Of a DNA stretch of 64,000 nucleotides, positions 52,396-61,026 are shown piece after piece. The notes below the pieces were generated by a model that saw only the letters and a list, made by a program, of their open reading frames with translations, did no database searches and had not been told where the DNA came from. Positions within the stretch are counted from its first letter, which is position 1. Each line of letters starts with the position of its first letter. A program made the translations under genes and the position numbers. Source of the stretch: Candidatus Poribacteria bacterium (GTDB lineage Bacteria; Poribacteria; WGA-4E; WGA-3G); NCBI GenBank assembly GCA_028820845.1, contig JAPPII010000037.1:1-64000 (forward strand). The letters are read 5' to 3'.

Positions 52396-53463
52396 ATGCT
52401 GCTCGAAACCTATTCATACACACGCCAACAAAAACGCAGGAAAACTCAGAAAGCGTTTCTGCTTTCGTTGATTCTGCATGCTATTACGATAACGATCATG
52501 GGTCTTGGTTATATTCGGTGGTATCGTCCGCAGCTGCCTTCGGAACCGCTCGTTTCGGAAGCGATTTCGGTAACCGCCCTCCAACGTTTTCACATAAACA
52601 GTATGCGCAAGCGCACAATGCCGACTCGGCGTTCAACGCCTGTCAAGGCCTCACCGACCCCTAATCAAACTGTTGCCAAACTGGCGCGCGCAACCCCGGC
52701 ACCCTATATGTCAATGTCGGTACCAAAAACGTCGGCGCGCTTACCGATGGCTGAAACGACTTTACAGGAACAAACAACAGAAACACCCTTGTGGAAAACG
52801 ATTGCGACAGCACACGCGCAAGCTCCCACAATTGCGCCGAAACCTAAAACTGTGCAGGGTGAAAATAGAAGCCAAACGGAGGGAGATAGAAACAGTCCAG
52901 CACCCCCGATTGACAGAGATGGACAGATGGGGGAAGCACTCGAAGGCATTGCAGAAAGCGTTGCTGATGGGAAAAACGAGGAGGCGGTTGACATTGTTTT
53001 TCTCCTTGACATCAGTGGGAGTATGATAGATAATATCCGTGCAGTCGGTAGACAGCTGAATCGGATGGTAGAAGTCTTTGAAGAGAAGGGTATTGATTTC
53101 ACACTCGGCATCGTTATCTTTAGGTATCTTGAAGACGATACAATTATCCATCCACAAACACGGGACAGTGAGAGGTACAAACGGTTGCTGACCTCACACG
53201 TTGTCGCTGCTGCAGGTGATGAACGGGCACACAACGCCATCATAAAAACAATTCGTCGTGTCAATTTCCGAGAAGGTGTGGAGCGTCGATTTGTTCTGGT
53301 TACCGATGAGGCGAGCAAAGGTTCTTATACACTACCGGAAGTCTTGAAGCAGTGTTTTCAGAATAATATCACCGTGGATGTCATCGGGATTAACCACACC
53401 ACGCATAGAGCACTCACGACGAAAACTGGTGGACTTTGGTTTCCCATCCCAATACAACAATAA
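52396..53463 (+). CDS. Membrane-anchored VWA-domain protein
   Basis: The protein has 355 residues. One N-terminal helix (AFLLSLILHAITITIMGLGYI) is followed by a long Pro/Thr/Ala/Gln-rich spacer (about 60-185) and a von Willebrand A domain (about 195-350) with a complete MIDAS start (VDIVFLLDISGSM) and the later LVTDEASKG. The anchor plus spacer resembles TonB-type N-termini, like the DUF4159 protein at 41758. VWA domains bind protein ligands through a metal ion. The gene starts 15 bp after the PEP-synthase-like gene with GGAGAGA upstream, so they are probably co-transcribed. Confidence 0.85.
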   Translation: MLLETYSYTRQQKRRKTQKAFLLSLILHAITITIMGLGYIRWYRPQLPSEPLVSEAISVTALQRFHINSMRKRTMPTRRSTPVKASPTPNQTVAKLARATPAPYMSMSVPKTSARLPMAETTLQEQTTETPLWKTIATAHAQAPTIAPKPKTVQGENRSQTEGDRNSPAPPIDRDGQMGEALEGIAESVADGKNEEAVDIVFLLDISGSMIDNIRAVGRQLNRMVEVFEEKGIDFTLGIVIFRYLEDDTIIHPQTRDSERYKRLLTSHVVAAAGDERAHNAIIKTIRRVNFREGVERRFVLVTDEASKGSYTLPEVLKQCFQNNITVDVIGINHTTHRALTTKTGGLWFPIPIQQ

Positions 53464-53508
53464 CGATTAGCGGTCAGCGATCAGCGATCAGAAAGGAAAA
53501 CTAAAAGA

Positions 53509-54276
53509 ATGAAATGGTCATTGAACACCTATCAAATCTGCCAAGAATGGGAATTAGGACGGATACTTAACACCGCGGAGGCTACCGGCTATCACGGTGT
53601 CGAATTGTTAATGGATTACGAGCAGAAGCACGGCTTTGAGTGGGATACGCCAAGAGAAGCCTGGGACGGGTTAAAAGCACAAGTAGATGCGAGTGGCGTT
53701 GTTATCTCCTCACTCACAAGCTGCCAAAATTTCCACTCTGAAAACGCCGCTGACCGCGAGGAAACCGTCCGGCGCGTTACGCGCGTGATTGATATGGCAG
53801 AGTTCATGGACTGCGATCACGTTCGAGTCCTCGGGGACCGGTATACCGAAGAGAACCGTGATGCGATTGTCGGTTACGTCACAGAGGGACTGAAAACTTT
53901 GGGGACCTATGCCGGCGAGAAGGATATCACTGTCTCTATTGAGATGCACGGCTCTTTCACAGATCCAGATTCGGCGATGTCGGTCATAGAAGGTGTAAAT
54001 CTTCCAAACGTCGGTTTTGTCTTCAACTCGCAATTCGTCGGTTGTGATGCGGGAAGTATTGAACCGCTTTTTTCACGTGTAGGGTCTCACATTACAGCAG
54101 TGCACACACATCGGGCAGAGGAACCAGAGACCTTCGAGCTCTACCGTCAGATGTTCCAGTGGCTGGATCGGATCGGTTTTTCAGGTTACATCTCCAACGA
54201 ATGTGCGTATACGGGACCTGACCCGGAGAAGGTGCTTGCGCTCTACGTTGGACTCTTCAAAGCGTTTGTTTCTTAG
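53509..54276 (+). CDS. Sugar phosphate isomerase/epimerase-like TIM barrel
   Basis: This 255-residue xylose-isomerase-like barrel has motif segments GYHGVELLMDYE, DCDHVRVLGDRYT, ITVSIEMHGSFTD, VGFVFNSQFVG, ITAVHTHRAEE and GYISNECAYTGPD, giving the usual metal ligands (Glu, Asn/Asp, His, Glu). AAAGGA lies before the ATG. A short TCAGCGATCAGCGATCAG repeat separates it from the VWA gene. The substrate is unknown. It is followed by an FG-GAP protein and a sulfatase-fold enzyme in the same direction, forming a probable three-gene catabolic unit. Confidence 0.88.
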   Translation: MKWSLNTYQICQEWELGRILNTAEATGYHGVELLMDYEQKHGFEWDTPREAWDGLKAQVDASGVVISSLTSCQNFHSENAADREETVRRVTRVIDMAEFMDCDHVRVLGDRYTEENRDAIVGYVTEGLKTLGTYAGEKDITVSIEMHGSFTDPDSAMSVIEGVNLPNVGFVFNSQFVGCDAGSIEPLFSRVGSHITAVHTHRAEEPETFELYRQMFQWLDRIGFSGYISNECAYTGPDPEKVLALYVGLFKAFVS

Positions 54277-54312
54277 AAGACTGAAAAATGAGGCATAATG
54301 TAGGGTGCCAAC

Positions 54313-55668
54313 ATGTCACAATCCGCACATCTTTATAAACGGGTCGCAATTCCAGAAGCGTTCCTAAACGAGACGGACGGAAGGACGTGGGGTGGCGATA
54401 TCCGCATCGGCGATTTAACGAGTGATGGGACCGTTGATTTATTGGTGTACAAGTCGCTCGGCGGCATTCACCCGTGTTTCCTCGGTGCATTCACACTCGA
54501 AGGTGAACCTATCTGGTCGCTTGGTGATAAGCACCTCGAAATCAGAGACGCAGATGTGAAGGACACATCGCTAACAACTCTCTCGCCTGACCGACCGGGT
54601 CCTGTTGCTATTCACGACATTGATGCAGATGGACAAGCAGAGGTTATCTGTTTCTGGGTAGATCCAGACGCTTCTGAGGTGAGTAAGTGGGATTTGTCGG
54701 CAATTCGTTTGATGATTTTAGACGGTGCTACGGGTGCTGTTAAACACACGCTCGCGCCGGAAGCGTTGTGCCGGTGTAATGCGTACGCTGAAGGTGAACT
54801 TCATATTCCTAATTATGTCCATCAACGATTGATGATTGCCAACTTCTCTGGCAACGCGCGCCCTCAAGATTTCGTGGTGAAGGTCGGCGTGGACGTGCTT
54901 GCGTTTAATCACAAACTGGAGCTGCTCTGGCAATACACGGATAAGTGGTTTCGCTATCCAGAGCATTCCGCATATATTCCGGCAGTTGGCGATTTTAATG
55001 GCGATGGACTTGATGAAGTTAACGGTGGTAATTTTGGGATCGCTGCCGACGGCGCGGTGCTCTGGAATCGCTACTTCGGCGCGAACATGGACTCGGTCTT
55101 AGTTTCGGAGTGGGATGGCACTAAGCGCGCTATCCTTTCTGGTGGTGGACAGGTCGTTGATGCTGAAGGGAGTCCATTGCTTTCACTCGGTTTTGATACT
55201 GTTCCACACGGGCAAGAGATCCGATGCGGTAAATTGCTGTCAGATATATCCGCGAACGCCTTGGTTATTCGCTATAACGGCCACCACCCAGATCTGATGG
55301 TGGTAGACAACGATGGACAGATTAGAAATCGGTTTCGCGTTGATGAAACGCCGAACAATACAGGCTTAGAGGTTATCCGCTGGCGCGGTGGGGAAACCAC
55401 TGAATTGATTTACAGTCCCGCTGCGCTCTACGATAGTGCTGGCAACAAGGTCGTCACATTTCCTGAACTGCCCCCGCCTACTGGCGGCAAGATGGGGTGG
55501 TATCACTGCTTCCCTGCGGATGTCTGTAGCGACGAACGTGATGAGGTTATCCTTTACGATCCTTATAGCGATGCCGTCTATATCTATACGTCTACGCCTT
55601 TTCAACCCGACCTGTTTGGCGGGTATCAGCACACCGAACGACAATACAACACACGCCTAATGGATTAG
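54313..55668 (+). CDS. Cytoplasmic-looking FG-GAP/VCBS repeat protein
   Basis: The protein (451 residues) has no signal peptide but carries calcium-binding FG-GAP or VCBS-type turns: IGDLTSDGTVDLLVY, IHDIDADGQAEVICF, VGDFNGDGLDEVNGG and VDNDGQIRNRF. It is probably a seven-bladed propeller. Similar proteins are frequent next to sulfatases and isomerases in marine polysaccharide or compatible-solute loci. It ends 5 bp before the sulfatase-fold gene. Function is unknown, and the lack of a signal peptide is unusual for this repeat type. Confidence 0.75.
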   Translation: MSQSAHLYKRVAIPEAFLNETDGRTWGGDIRIGDLTSDGTVDLLVYKSLGGIHPCFLGAFTLEGEPIWSLGDKHLEIRDADVKDTSLTTLSPDRPGPVAIHDIDADGQAEVICFWVDPDASEVSKWDLSAIRLMILDGATGAVKHTLAPEALCRCNAYAEGELHIPNYVHQRLMIANFSGNARPQDFVVKVGVDVLAFNHKLELLWQYTDKWFRYPEHSAYIPAVGDFNGDGLDEVNGGNFGIAADGAVLWNRYFGANMDSVLVSEWDGTKRAILSGGGQVVDAEGSPLLSLGFDTVPHGQEIRCGKLLSDISANALVIRYNGHHPDLMVVDNDGQIRNRFRVDETPNNTGLEVIRWRGGETTELIYSPAALYDSAGNKVVTFPELPPPTGGKMGWYHCFPADVCSDERDEVILYDPYSDAVYIYTSTPFQPDLFGGYQHTERQYNTRLMD

Positions 55669-55673
55669 GAAAA

Positions 55674-56939
55674 ATGACAACACCTCCTGTCAATAAGTTT
55701 TTGCTTATCTCAATTGATTGTTGGCGGTTTGATGCACTCAGTCGGACGAACTCGCTCTTTAACACCCCGAAGTTCGATCTGTTGACGCAGGACTTTTCGC
55801 TTGCTGAAAAGTTCTTCGTGCCGGCACCGGCGACGCGTCCATCTCATACTTCCTACTTTACCGGACTCTATGCGTTTGAACACGGTGTTTATGGGCAGAC
55901 CTATCTCAAGATGTTCGAGGATATTCCAAATCTGTTTCAGGTATTTGACGATGCTGGCTACCATATTACGGGACGTTCCGAACGTCCAGAGGTGTTCCGA
56001 TTCCTCGACTTTGAACCGTTTATCACAGCAATTGACCCGAATGCGGAAGCACAACATCTCGGTTCGCTTGAAGATTTGATGCGCCAGCTGAAGCAGCCCG
56101 CAAACGTGCCACAATTCTGCTTCCTGCACTTCTGGTACACGCACGGTGGCTACGGCATGAGCGGGATTCCGGGCGCGCCGAGTCTTAAGTGGCTCGTTGA
56201 TAACGGTAGGATAGATGAGGCGTTGCGTATTTACTACGCCGCTGCGACGCATATATTGGAATTCAAGTTGGTTGAAATTCTCAAACAACTCCAACTCTCG
56301 GATTGGGCAGTCTTTATTTTCGGAGACCACGGCGAGGGTATCTGTAAGGAGATTACCGATCACGGTGGCACGCTTAATCAGAACGTGCTACACGTGCCAC
56401 TATTGGCACATATTCCGGGTGTGTCAGACCTTGAATTCCCGAACCCACCGATTTCAGCGATAGATTTGTTTCCAACGATTACGAACCTTGCGGGTATTGA
56501 TGTGGATTATCACGGATATGGGCAAGATTTACTTTCTCCATCGGAGATTGATGCAAACCGATTGGTTCTGTCGGAGTTGGACAGTCTCTACGGCATCGGG
56601 TTTCTGAGTAAAAACAATTTAGAGATGCCACACCATCGCGTGACCTCTCGGACAACGGTTGACAACGTAGAAATCAACAGGTATTCGGAAGGTGTGAGGC
56701 TCTGGTCACTCACAGACGGTGAATATCTCTATCGTGAAGATGAGGAGACGGGTGAGTTTGTGTATCGGGACGTGCTGAGCGGTGAAGACCTCACCTGCGA
56801 AGATCCAGACCGTTTCCGGGACGCTTACGACGACATCCTGATGAATTCCAACTATCAGCACTTGCAAGCGCGAGAATCTACGGCTGAGGAGACAGAGATT
56901 TTGGAAGGCAGGTTGCGGGATTTGGGGTACGTTGAATAA
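55674..56939 (+). CDS. Sulfatase-fold (alkaline phosphatase superfamily) hydrolase with Thr at the nucleophile position
   Basis: This 421-residue protein has the sulfatase/phosphodiesterase fold: LLISIDCWRFDAL (metal Asp), PAPATRPSHTSYFTGLYAFEHGV, FLHFWYTHGG, FIFGDHGEGI (metal Asp-His) and PLLAHIPG. True sulfatases have Cys or Ser (CxPSR) as the formylglycine precursor. Here the aligned residue is Thr (TRPSH), so formylglycine cannot form. It is more likely a phosphoesterase, phosphonatase or transferase using Thr, as other superfamily members do. It has no signal peptide. AGGA precedes the ATG. Confidence 0.8.
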   Translation: MTTPPVNKFLLISIDCWRFDALSRTNSLFNTPKFDLLTQDFSLAEKFFVPAPATRPSHTSYFTGLYAFEHGVYGQTYLKMFEDIPNLFQVFDDAGYHITGRSERPEVFRFLDFEPFITAIDPNAEAQHLGSLEDLMRQLKQPANVPQFCFLHFWYTHGGYGMSGIPGAPSLKWLVDNGRIDEALRIYYAAATHILEFKLVEILKQLQLSDWAVFIFGDHGEGICKEITDHGGTLNQNVLHVPLLAHIPGVSDLEFPNPPISAIDLFPTITNLAGIDVDYHGYGQDLLSPSEIDANRLVLSELDSLYGIGFLSKNNLEMPHHRVTSRTTVDNVEINRYSEGVRLWSLTDGEYLYREDEETGEFVYRDVLSGEDLTCEDPDRFRDAYDDILMNSNYQHLQARESTAEETEILEGRLRDLGYVE

Positions 56940-56940
56940 A

Positions 56941-57010
56941 TTAGCGGTCAGCTAATCAACGGTATGAATGCCGTATGGCATTCCCCGAGCAGTCAGCAGT
57001 CAGCGGTTGG
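56941..57010. repeat. Dispersed AGTCAGC repeat
   Basis: TTAGCGGTCAGCTAATC and AGCAGTCAGCAGTCAGCGG lie between the sulfatase-fold gene and the lipoprotein gene. An upstream open extension of the lipoprotein frame runs through it and is not used. Confidence 0.5.
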
Positions 57011-57080
57011 GAATCGGAGTTTTCTTCTACAAGCGAAAATTAATACGGTCCCGGATTTTAAGCACCTGCGGTGTTTTGTG

Positions 57081-57890
57081 ATGAGACTTTTTGCACTCTT
57101 AATTGTCTGCTTTGCTATCATTGTCTTTGGCGGTTGTGCAAGATTCGGTTTAAAACCCGTCACTGCCAACCCGATTTCGCTTGCCGACATTGTCAATGAT
57201 GTCGAAATAAACGGCACCCACTCAGTATACAAAGGACAGCAGGTCACGATTACCGCTGCTGGCAGAATCCATCCGAGTGCTGATGGGGACCCTGCGACGT
57301 TAGAAATATTTACCCACCACCATAACGTTTATTTTTTCATAAGGGACTCGGACGCTACGTCTGCGCTCAATCACTACTATTTGAACTACATGGAGAGTGA
57401 TTTGGCAGGCATTCGGGGTCACACAACTTACACCTTCACACTTCTTATAAAAGACATCTCCGAAGACACAACCACATACGGAGAGCGTTTCTTCATTATT
57501 TGGGCGGACGTCCCTGAACACACCGTCAAGGCTGATATTGAAGTCATTGATACGACACTTGAACAGATCGTGGCTGGTGATCAAAGGTATGCAGGAAAAA
57601 CGGTGCGCCTTCAAGCGGCTGTTTTACTTGATAGACTCAATGAGATGCTGGGGATTCAAGCGGGTGTAGACCCGGAATTGGTAAAGACTTATTCGGGTAC
57701 AATGATGCTTGCCACAGATAATAGAAATGTGACCTTTTGGATTGTAGATGATGTTGCAGGAGATGGGCTTTTTCCTTCAAACCTCGAAAAATACAAGAAT
57801 CATCAGACGTATACGTTTACACTCTACGTTGAAAGAATCGTGACAGAAGGAGAATTGGTCGAGATTACGACGGGTATTGCTGACGATTAG
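57081..57890 (+). CDS. Lipoprotein of unknown function with two related beta domains
   Basis: The protein has 269 residues from ATG 57081, the start that gives a lipoprotein signal (LLIVCFAIIVFGGC). Two domains of about 110 residues resemble each other: each begins SLADIVNDVEING or TLEQIVAGDQRYA, has a GKxVxIxAA or GQQVTITAAG strand, and ends with TYTFTLLIKDIS or TYTFTLYVERIV. This suggests tandem OB-like barrels of an outer-surface lipoprotein. The family is not recognised. Confidence 0.65.
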   Translation: MRLFALLIVCFAIIVFGGCARFGLKPVTANPISLADIVNDVEINGTHSVYKGQQVTITAAGRIHPSADGDPATLEIFTHHHNVYFFIRDSDATSALNHYYLNYMESDLAGIRGHTTYTFTLLIKDISEDTTTYGERFFIIWADVPEHTVKADIEVIDTTLEQIVAGDQRYAGKTVRLQAAVLLDRLNEMLGIQAGVDPELVKTYSGTMMLATDNRNVTFWIVDDVAGDGLFPSNLEKYKNHQTYTFTLYVERIVTEGELVEITTGIADD

Positions 57891-57907
57891 TGCAACTGCA
57901 ATGTTTC

Positions 57908-58207
57908 TCAATCCTGATTGACCGGAAAGACGCTTTCGCTTTCAGGTTTGAAAGGGTTGTTGTTTACTAACGGAATGCTCCCTTTCTTTTTTTCAACGAG
58001 CTCCCACTTGTCTGTTTTCCAGTGCTTTTCGTAGGCGTAGATGACATCAAGACCTTCAAACTCCAACCAGACGCATTTCGCCTGTAGGTGAATCTCGTCG
58101 CCTATGGAGGCAACAGCGTGTTCGTGGTTTTCAGACCAGATCAGGCATTTCTGTTTGAGTTTTCCTACCCCTGTGTCTGGTGGTGTGAATAGGTCGCTAT
58201 ATTTCAT
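57908..58207 (-). CDS. Hypothetical small protein
   Basis: This 99-residue protein is rich in Lys, Glu and Trp (IWSENHEHAVASIGDEIHLQ, YAYEKHWKTDKWELVEKKK) and has no signal or membrane segment. The ATG at 58207 is preferred to GTG 58210; AGACAGG lies just upstream. It starts 10 bp after the phosphodiesterase stop, so it is the second gene of that operon. The family is not recognised. Confidence 0.55.
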   Translation of the reverse strand: MKYSDLFTPPDTGVGKLKQKCLIWSENHEHAVASIGDEIHLQAKCVWLEFEGLDVIYAYEKHWKTDKWELVEKKKGSIPLVNNNPFKPESESVFPVNQD

Positions 58208-58216
58208 CACCTGTCT

Positions 58217-58702
58217 CTATAGTTCATGAATCGTTGCCTCAAGTGTTGCGAGATCCACAACGGCAACAGTTGCCTTTCCTGTCGTCCAACCGCCTGTTTC
58301 ACCGGGATTGAGGAGTAGAGATTGACCCTTCTGGATATCTATCTGGTGGGTGTGCCCGTAGATAACAATATCGTAATCGCCGCTTTTAGCAATTGGGATA
58401 GCAAGTTCAGGATAGTGCATGACGGCAATTTTTTTGTCACCGAGGGAGACCTCCGCAAGATTCGGGTGTACCTCGCCGCCGATGGTTTCAAATCGTTTTG
58501 CGACGACCACGCGTTCGCCGTCATTGTTTCCAAAAACACCGACGACGCGGCAGTTTAAATCCCCTAACGGGTCAATCGCAAACGGTGCGATAAAATCACC
58601 GGCGTGGCCGACGAGGTCTACGCCGATTTCGTTGAACAATGCGACAGCGCGTTTGACGTTTGGGATATTGTCGTGGCTGTCAGACATAACACCGAGTTTC
58701 AT
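58217..58702 (-). CDS. YfcE/MJ0936-type metallophosphodiesterase
   Basis: This 161-residue calcineurin-like phosphoesterase has all five motifs: DSHDN, GHAGD, GNND, MHYP and YGHTHQ. It binds two metal ions, and relatives hydrolyse phosphodiesters with broad substrate range. Length is exactly that of the short YfcE-type family. A downstream small gene (57908) is probably translated from the same message. Confidence 0.95.
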   Translation of the reverse strand: MKLGVMSDSHDNIPNVKRAVALFNEIGVDLVGHAGDFIAPFAIDPLGDLNCRVVGVFGNNDGERVVVAKRFETIGGEVHPNLAEVSLGDKKIAVMHYPELAIPIAKSGDYDIVIYGHTHQIDIQKGQSLLLNPGETGGWTTGKATVAVVDLATLEATIHEL

Positions 58703-58792
58703 ATTTTTAAGTCCTTTCTATTCAGGGGACTATAGTAAATCCCATAATTACCTATACATTACTGAATGACCCTGACATATTTTTCGGATTTA

Positions 58793-60067
58793 TTATATTG
58801 AGATAGGCACCCTGTGAATGACGTTTCCAAGGTAGCCTTTCGGATTCCACGGTTGTGTGAAGGGCTGTGCGGCACCTGTATCATCATAAGCGCGTGCCCA
58901 GATTTCATAATAGCCTCTGTTTGCAAAGGTGAGTTCGGTCTCCCAATGGGACCATGCGTATCTGTTTGACGGCGGAATCAACTCCGTTTCTTGCCACTGG
59001 ATACCGAAGTCTGTGGAGATAAGCACTTTCTCAATTTGATTTTCTCCTGCCCAGGCGTGTCCACGGACCTTTATAGGCATACCTTCGCTGCGTTCAAGAT
59101 AGGGTTCGGGCCGGGTGATGAGGGATTTAACCTGCCATGCTGTCGCAATCTGCATATCCTCGACCGGTGGTGTATCTCCGGGTGCTATCGGGTAAGTCGG
59201 AATGCGATAGGCATATCCACTCATTTTCTCGGAATCGTGAACCGTATCCCTTACCCAAATACGGTTGAGCCATTTTTGCATCGCACTACCGATCCATCCG
59301 GGAACGATTAACCTCGCTGGAAACCCGTGTGCTGCGGGCAACACCTCTCCATTTATTTTAAGTGCGATGAGCGTGTGCTCGTCCATCGCTTTTTCAATCG
59401 GAATTCCACGTGAGAAAGGCTCACTGCCGTCATCGGGGACATCTTCCCCGTAGTTTCCGGTATAGATGGCACTCGGCTTTAAACCGGCGGCTTGCAAGAC
59501 ATCGCGTAAACGGACACCCGTCCATTCACTACAGGCGACGGCACCGCGTTGCCAAGGTGTACCGCTGACCTCTGGCGAGAACAGGCTTCTCCCGTTGCCT
59601 GCGCATTCTAACACCACTTCCATGGTGACCTGCGGAAAATTCAATAAGTCGTCCATTGACAGCGCAAGTGCTTTATGGACTTCGCCGTCTATGATCAGTT
59701 TCCAGCCATGGAGATCTTTTTTTACGGCTCGTTCTGGTACCCCACTGTTATTACGGACGAAGTGTCGGTCAGTGGGGGTAACGTCGTCGTTGAGTAGGTG
59801 TGGGGCAAACTCACCGTTAAAAGGGTTTTCGGAATGGACGAGCATGCCGGGTTTTGGGAGTCCTGCTTCTTGGGCATCTAACAGGGCAACGGGCATGAGC
59901 CCTCTGCCCAGTAGTCCTTGATCGACGGCTTGGCAGCCTGCGCCGAACATTCCTAAACTGGCGAGTAATGCGCCTTTGCCTATCTTGGCAAGGAAGTCTC
60001 GCCTTGATGGGTTTGGGACAGTTTTAAGGCTATTTGTAAAGTTGAGTTCATACCTCATTTTTTGCAT
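58793..60067 (-). CDS. Tat-exported molybdopterin enzyme of the sulfite oxidase family
   Basis: The protein has 424 residues with a twin-arginine signal (SRRDFLAKIGKGALLASLGMF) and a possible lipid-modified Cys in GAGC. The molybdenum ligand Cys sits in VLECAGNGR (about residue 153), with PWQRGAVACSEWTGVRLRDVL and HGFPARLIVPGWIG completing the sulfite oxidase/SoxC domain. A C-terminal Mo-co dimerisation domain follows (IKVRGHAWAGENQIEKVLIS, RAYDDTGAAQP). It probably oxidises sulfite or a related sulfur compound in the periplasm. The exact first ATG (60067 or 60058) is uncertain, with no clear ribosome site. Confidence 0.9.
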   Translation of the reverse strand: MQKMRYELNFTNSLKTVPNPSRRDFLAKIGKGALLASLGMFGAGCQAVDQGLLGRGLMPVALLDAQEAGLPKPGMLVHSENPFNGEFAPHLLNDDVTPTDRHFVRNNSGVPERAVKKDLHGWKLIIDGEVHKALALSMDDLLNFPQVTMEVVLECAGNGRSLFSPEVSGTPWQRGAVACSEWTGVRLRDVLQAAGLKPSAIYTGNYGEDVPDDGSEPFSRGIPIEKAMDEHTLIALKINGEVLPAAHGFPARLIVPGWIGSAMQKWLNRIWVRDTVHDSEKMSGYAYRIPTYPIAPGDTPPVEDMQIATAWQVKSLITRPEPYLERSEGMPIKVRGHAWAGENQIEKVLISTDFGIQWQETELIPPSNRYAWSHWETELTFANRGYYEIWARAYDDTGAAQPFTQPWNPKGYLGNVIHRVPISI

Positions 60068-60113
60068 TAAAGGTTTAGATTCTCATAATTCGCACCGATG
60101 CGACTGTACCAAT

Positions 60114-60378
60114 TTAATCTGGTGGATCCAAAAGTTTTGATTGGTTGACAGGAAATTGGAATCCATACCTCTTAACTATCAATTTAAGCGTGCCTGCAAC
60201 CCATTTTTCAGCGTGTGGTGATACAATTACTTCACTATTTTCATCAATCAGCGTTTTAACATTGATTTCAAAAGATTTGCCGAATTCATAAGGATCATCA
60301 TGTAAAAATGGTTCAACATCAATGATCGCACGTACTTCGTGTTCATACTTAAAAGGTGTTCTCTTATAGAAATAATGT
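60114..60378 (-). pseudogene. C-terminal fragment of a DUF2971-like protein
   Basis: An open stretch without a credible start reads THYFYKRTPFKYEHEVRAII, then HAEKWVAGTLKLIVKRY, and stops at 60114. The FYKRxxFxxExEVRAI pattern is familiar from the C-terminus of DUF2971 proteins. A TAG lies just upstream in this frame, so the N-terminal part is missing; I treat it as a remnant. Confidence 0.45.
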
Positions 60379-60379
60379 G

Positions 60380-60742
60380 TCAGTCTCTACTGCCATGAAA
60401 ATCTTTGAATGCATCACGGGTTTTCATGGCTATAGATTCAATAGTTCCAAGATCAAGAGTCATCATATCAGTCTTTTCAAATTTAGTCTTAACACTTTTG
60501 GACATCATGGCATATATGAACTTATGAGATCTGAACCAATCATCTATATTATCCATATCAGGAATTTCAGTTTCTACCACCCTCATTCTCACCTTGTATT
60601 TATCAAGCGTCATAGGGAGGTCAGTCAGTAGTGTGGACTGATAGCATATAGATTTGATGTCCACTAATGGCCAATCTATGTCAAAGCCTTTTGATTCTTT
60701 TATCAAAACTTCTTTAAATTTCTCCTCAAACTTAACTTCCAT
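60380..60742 (-). CDS. Hypothetical protein
   Basis: This 120-residue protein is read from an ATG at 60742 with a good ribosome site (CAGGAGAGG). The protein is soluble and mixed helical (VKFEEKFKEVLIKESKGFD, IPDMDNIDDWFRSHKFIYAM, SKSVKTKFEKTDMMTLDLG). The family is not recognised. It abuts the DUF2971-like fragment in another frame. AT content is higher than in its neighbours, which suggests recent transfer. Confidence 0.5.
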   Translation of the reverse strand: MEVKFEEKFKEVLIKESKGFDIDWPLVDIKSICYQSTLLTDLPMTLDKYKVRMRVVETEIPDMDNIDDWFRSHKFIYAMMSKSVKTKFEKTDMMTLDLGTIESIAMKTRDAFKDFHGSRD

Positions 60743-61026
60743 GGTTACCTCTCCTGTATATGGCAAAAGAGTAAACTTTAAATTTGTATGTATCCCCAGA
60801 CTTTCCGTGAAAAAGTTCTGATTCTTTCTTATCATTCCTGTCTGGCTTTCCCAGTTCCAGTTTTTTTAGTTGTCTGTGAAGGTAGGAAGATGGCAGACAC
60901 ATCGTGCAATATGCTTTGCAGTGCTCCGTGAATGGTTTCAAATAGACTATCATATAAACGGGCAAAAATGCAAGGGTCAAGCAATAAACATACGCACAAC
61001 CTAAAAGGTTATGCTACAACAATAAC
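60743..61026. other. Intergenic region with a weak reading frame
   Basis: A minus-strand open frame (60980-60732) reads HCKAYCTMCLPSSYLHRQL and overlaps the next gene's ribosome site. With no start context or domain it is probably a remnant or noise. Nothing else is seen. Confidence 0.35.

Noticed and set aside
52704-53318. A 204-codon frame opposite the VWA gene
   Set aside because: It is Ser-rich, without ribosome site or domain, and is the mirror of a well-supported VWA domain.
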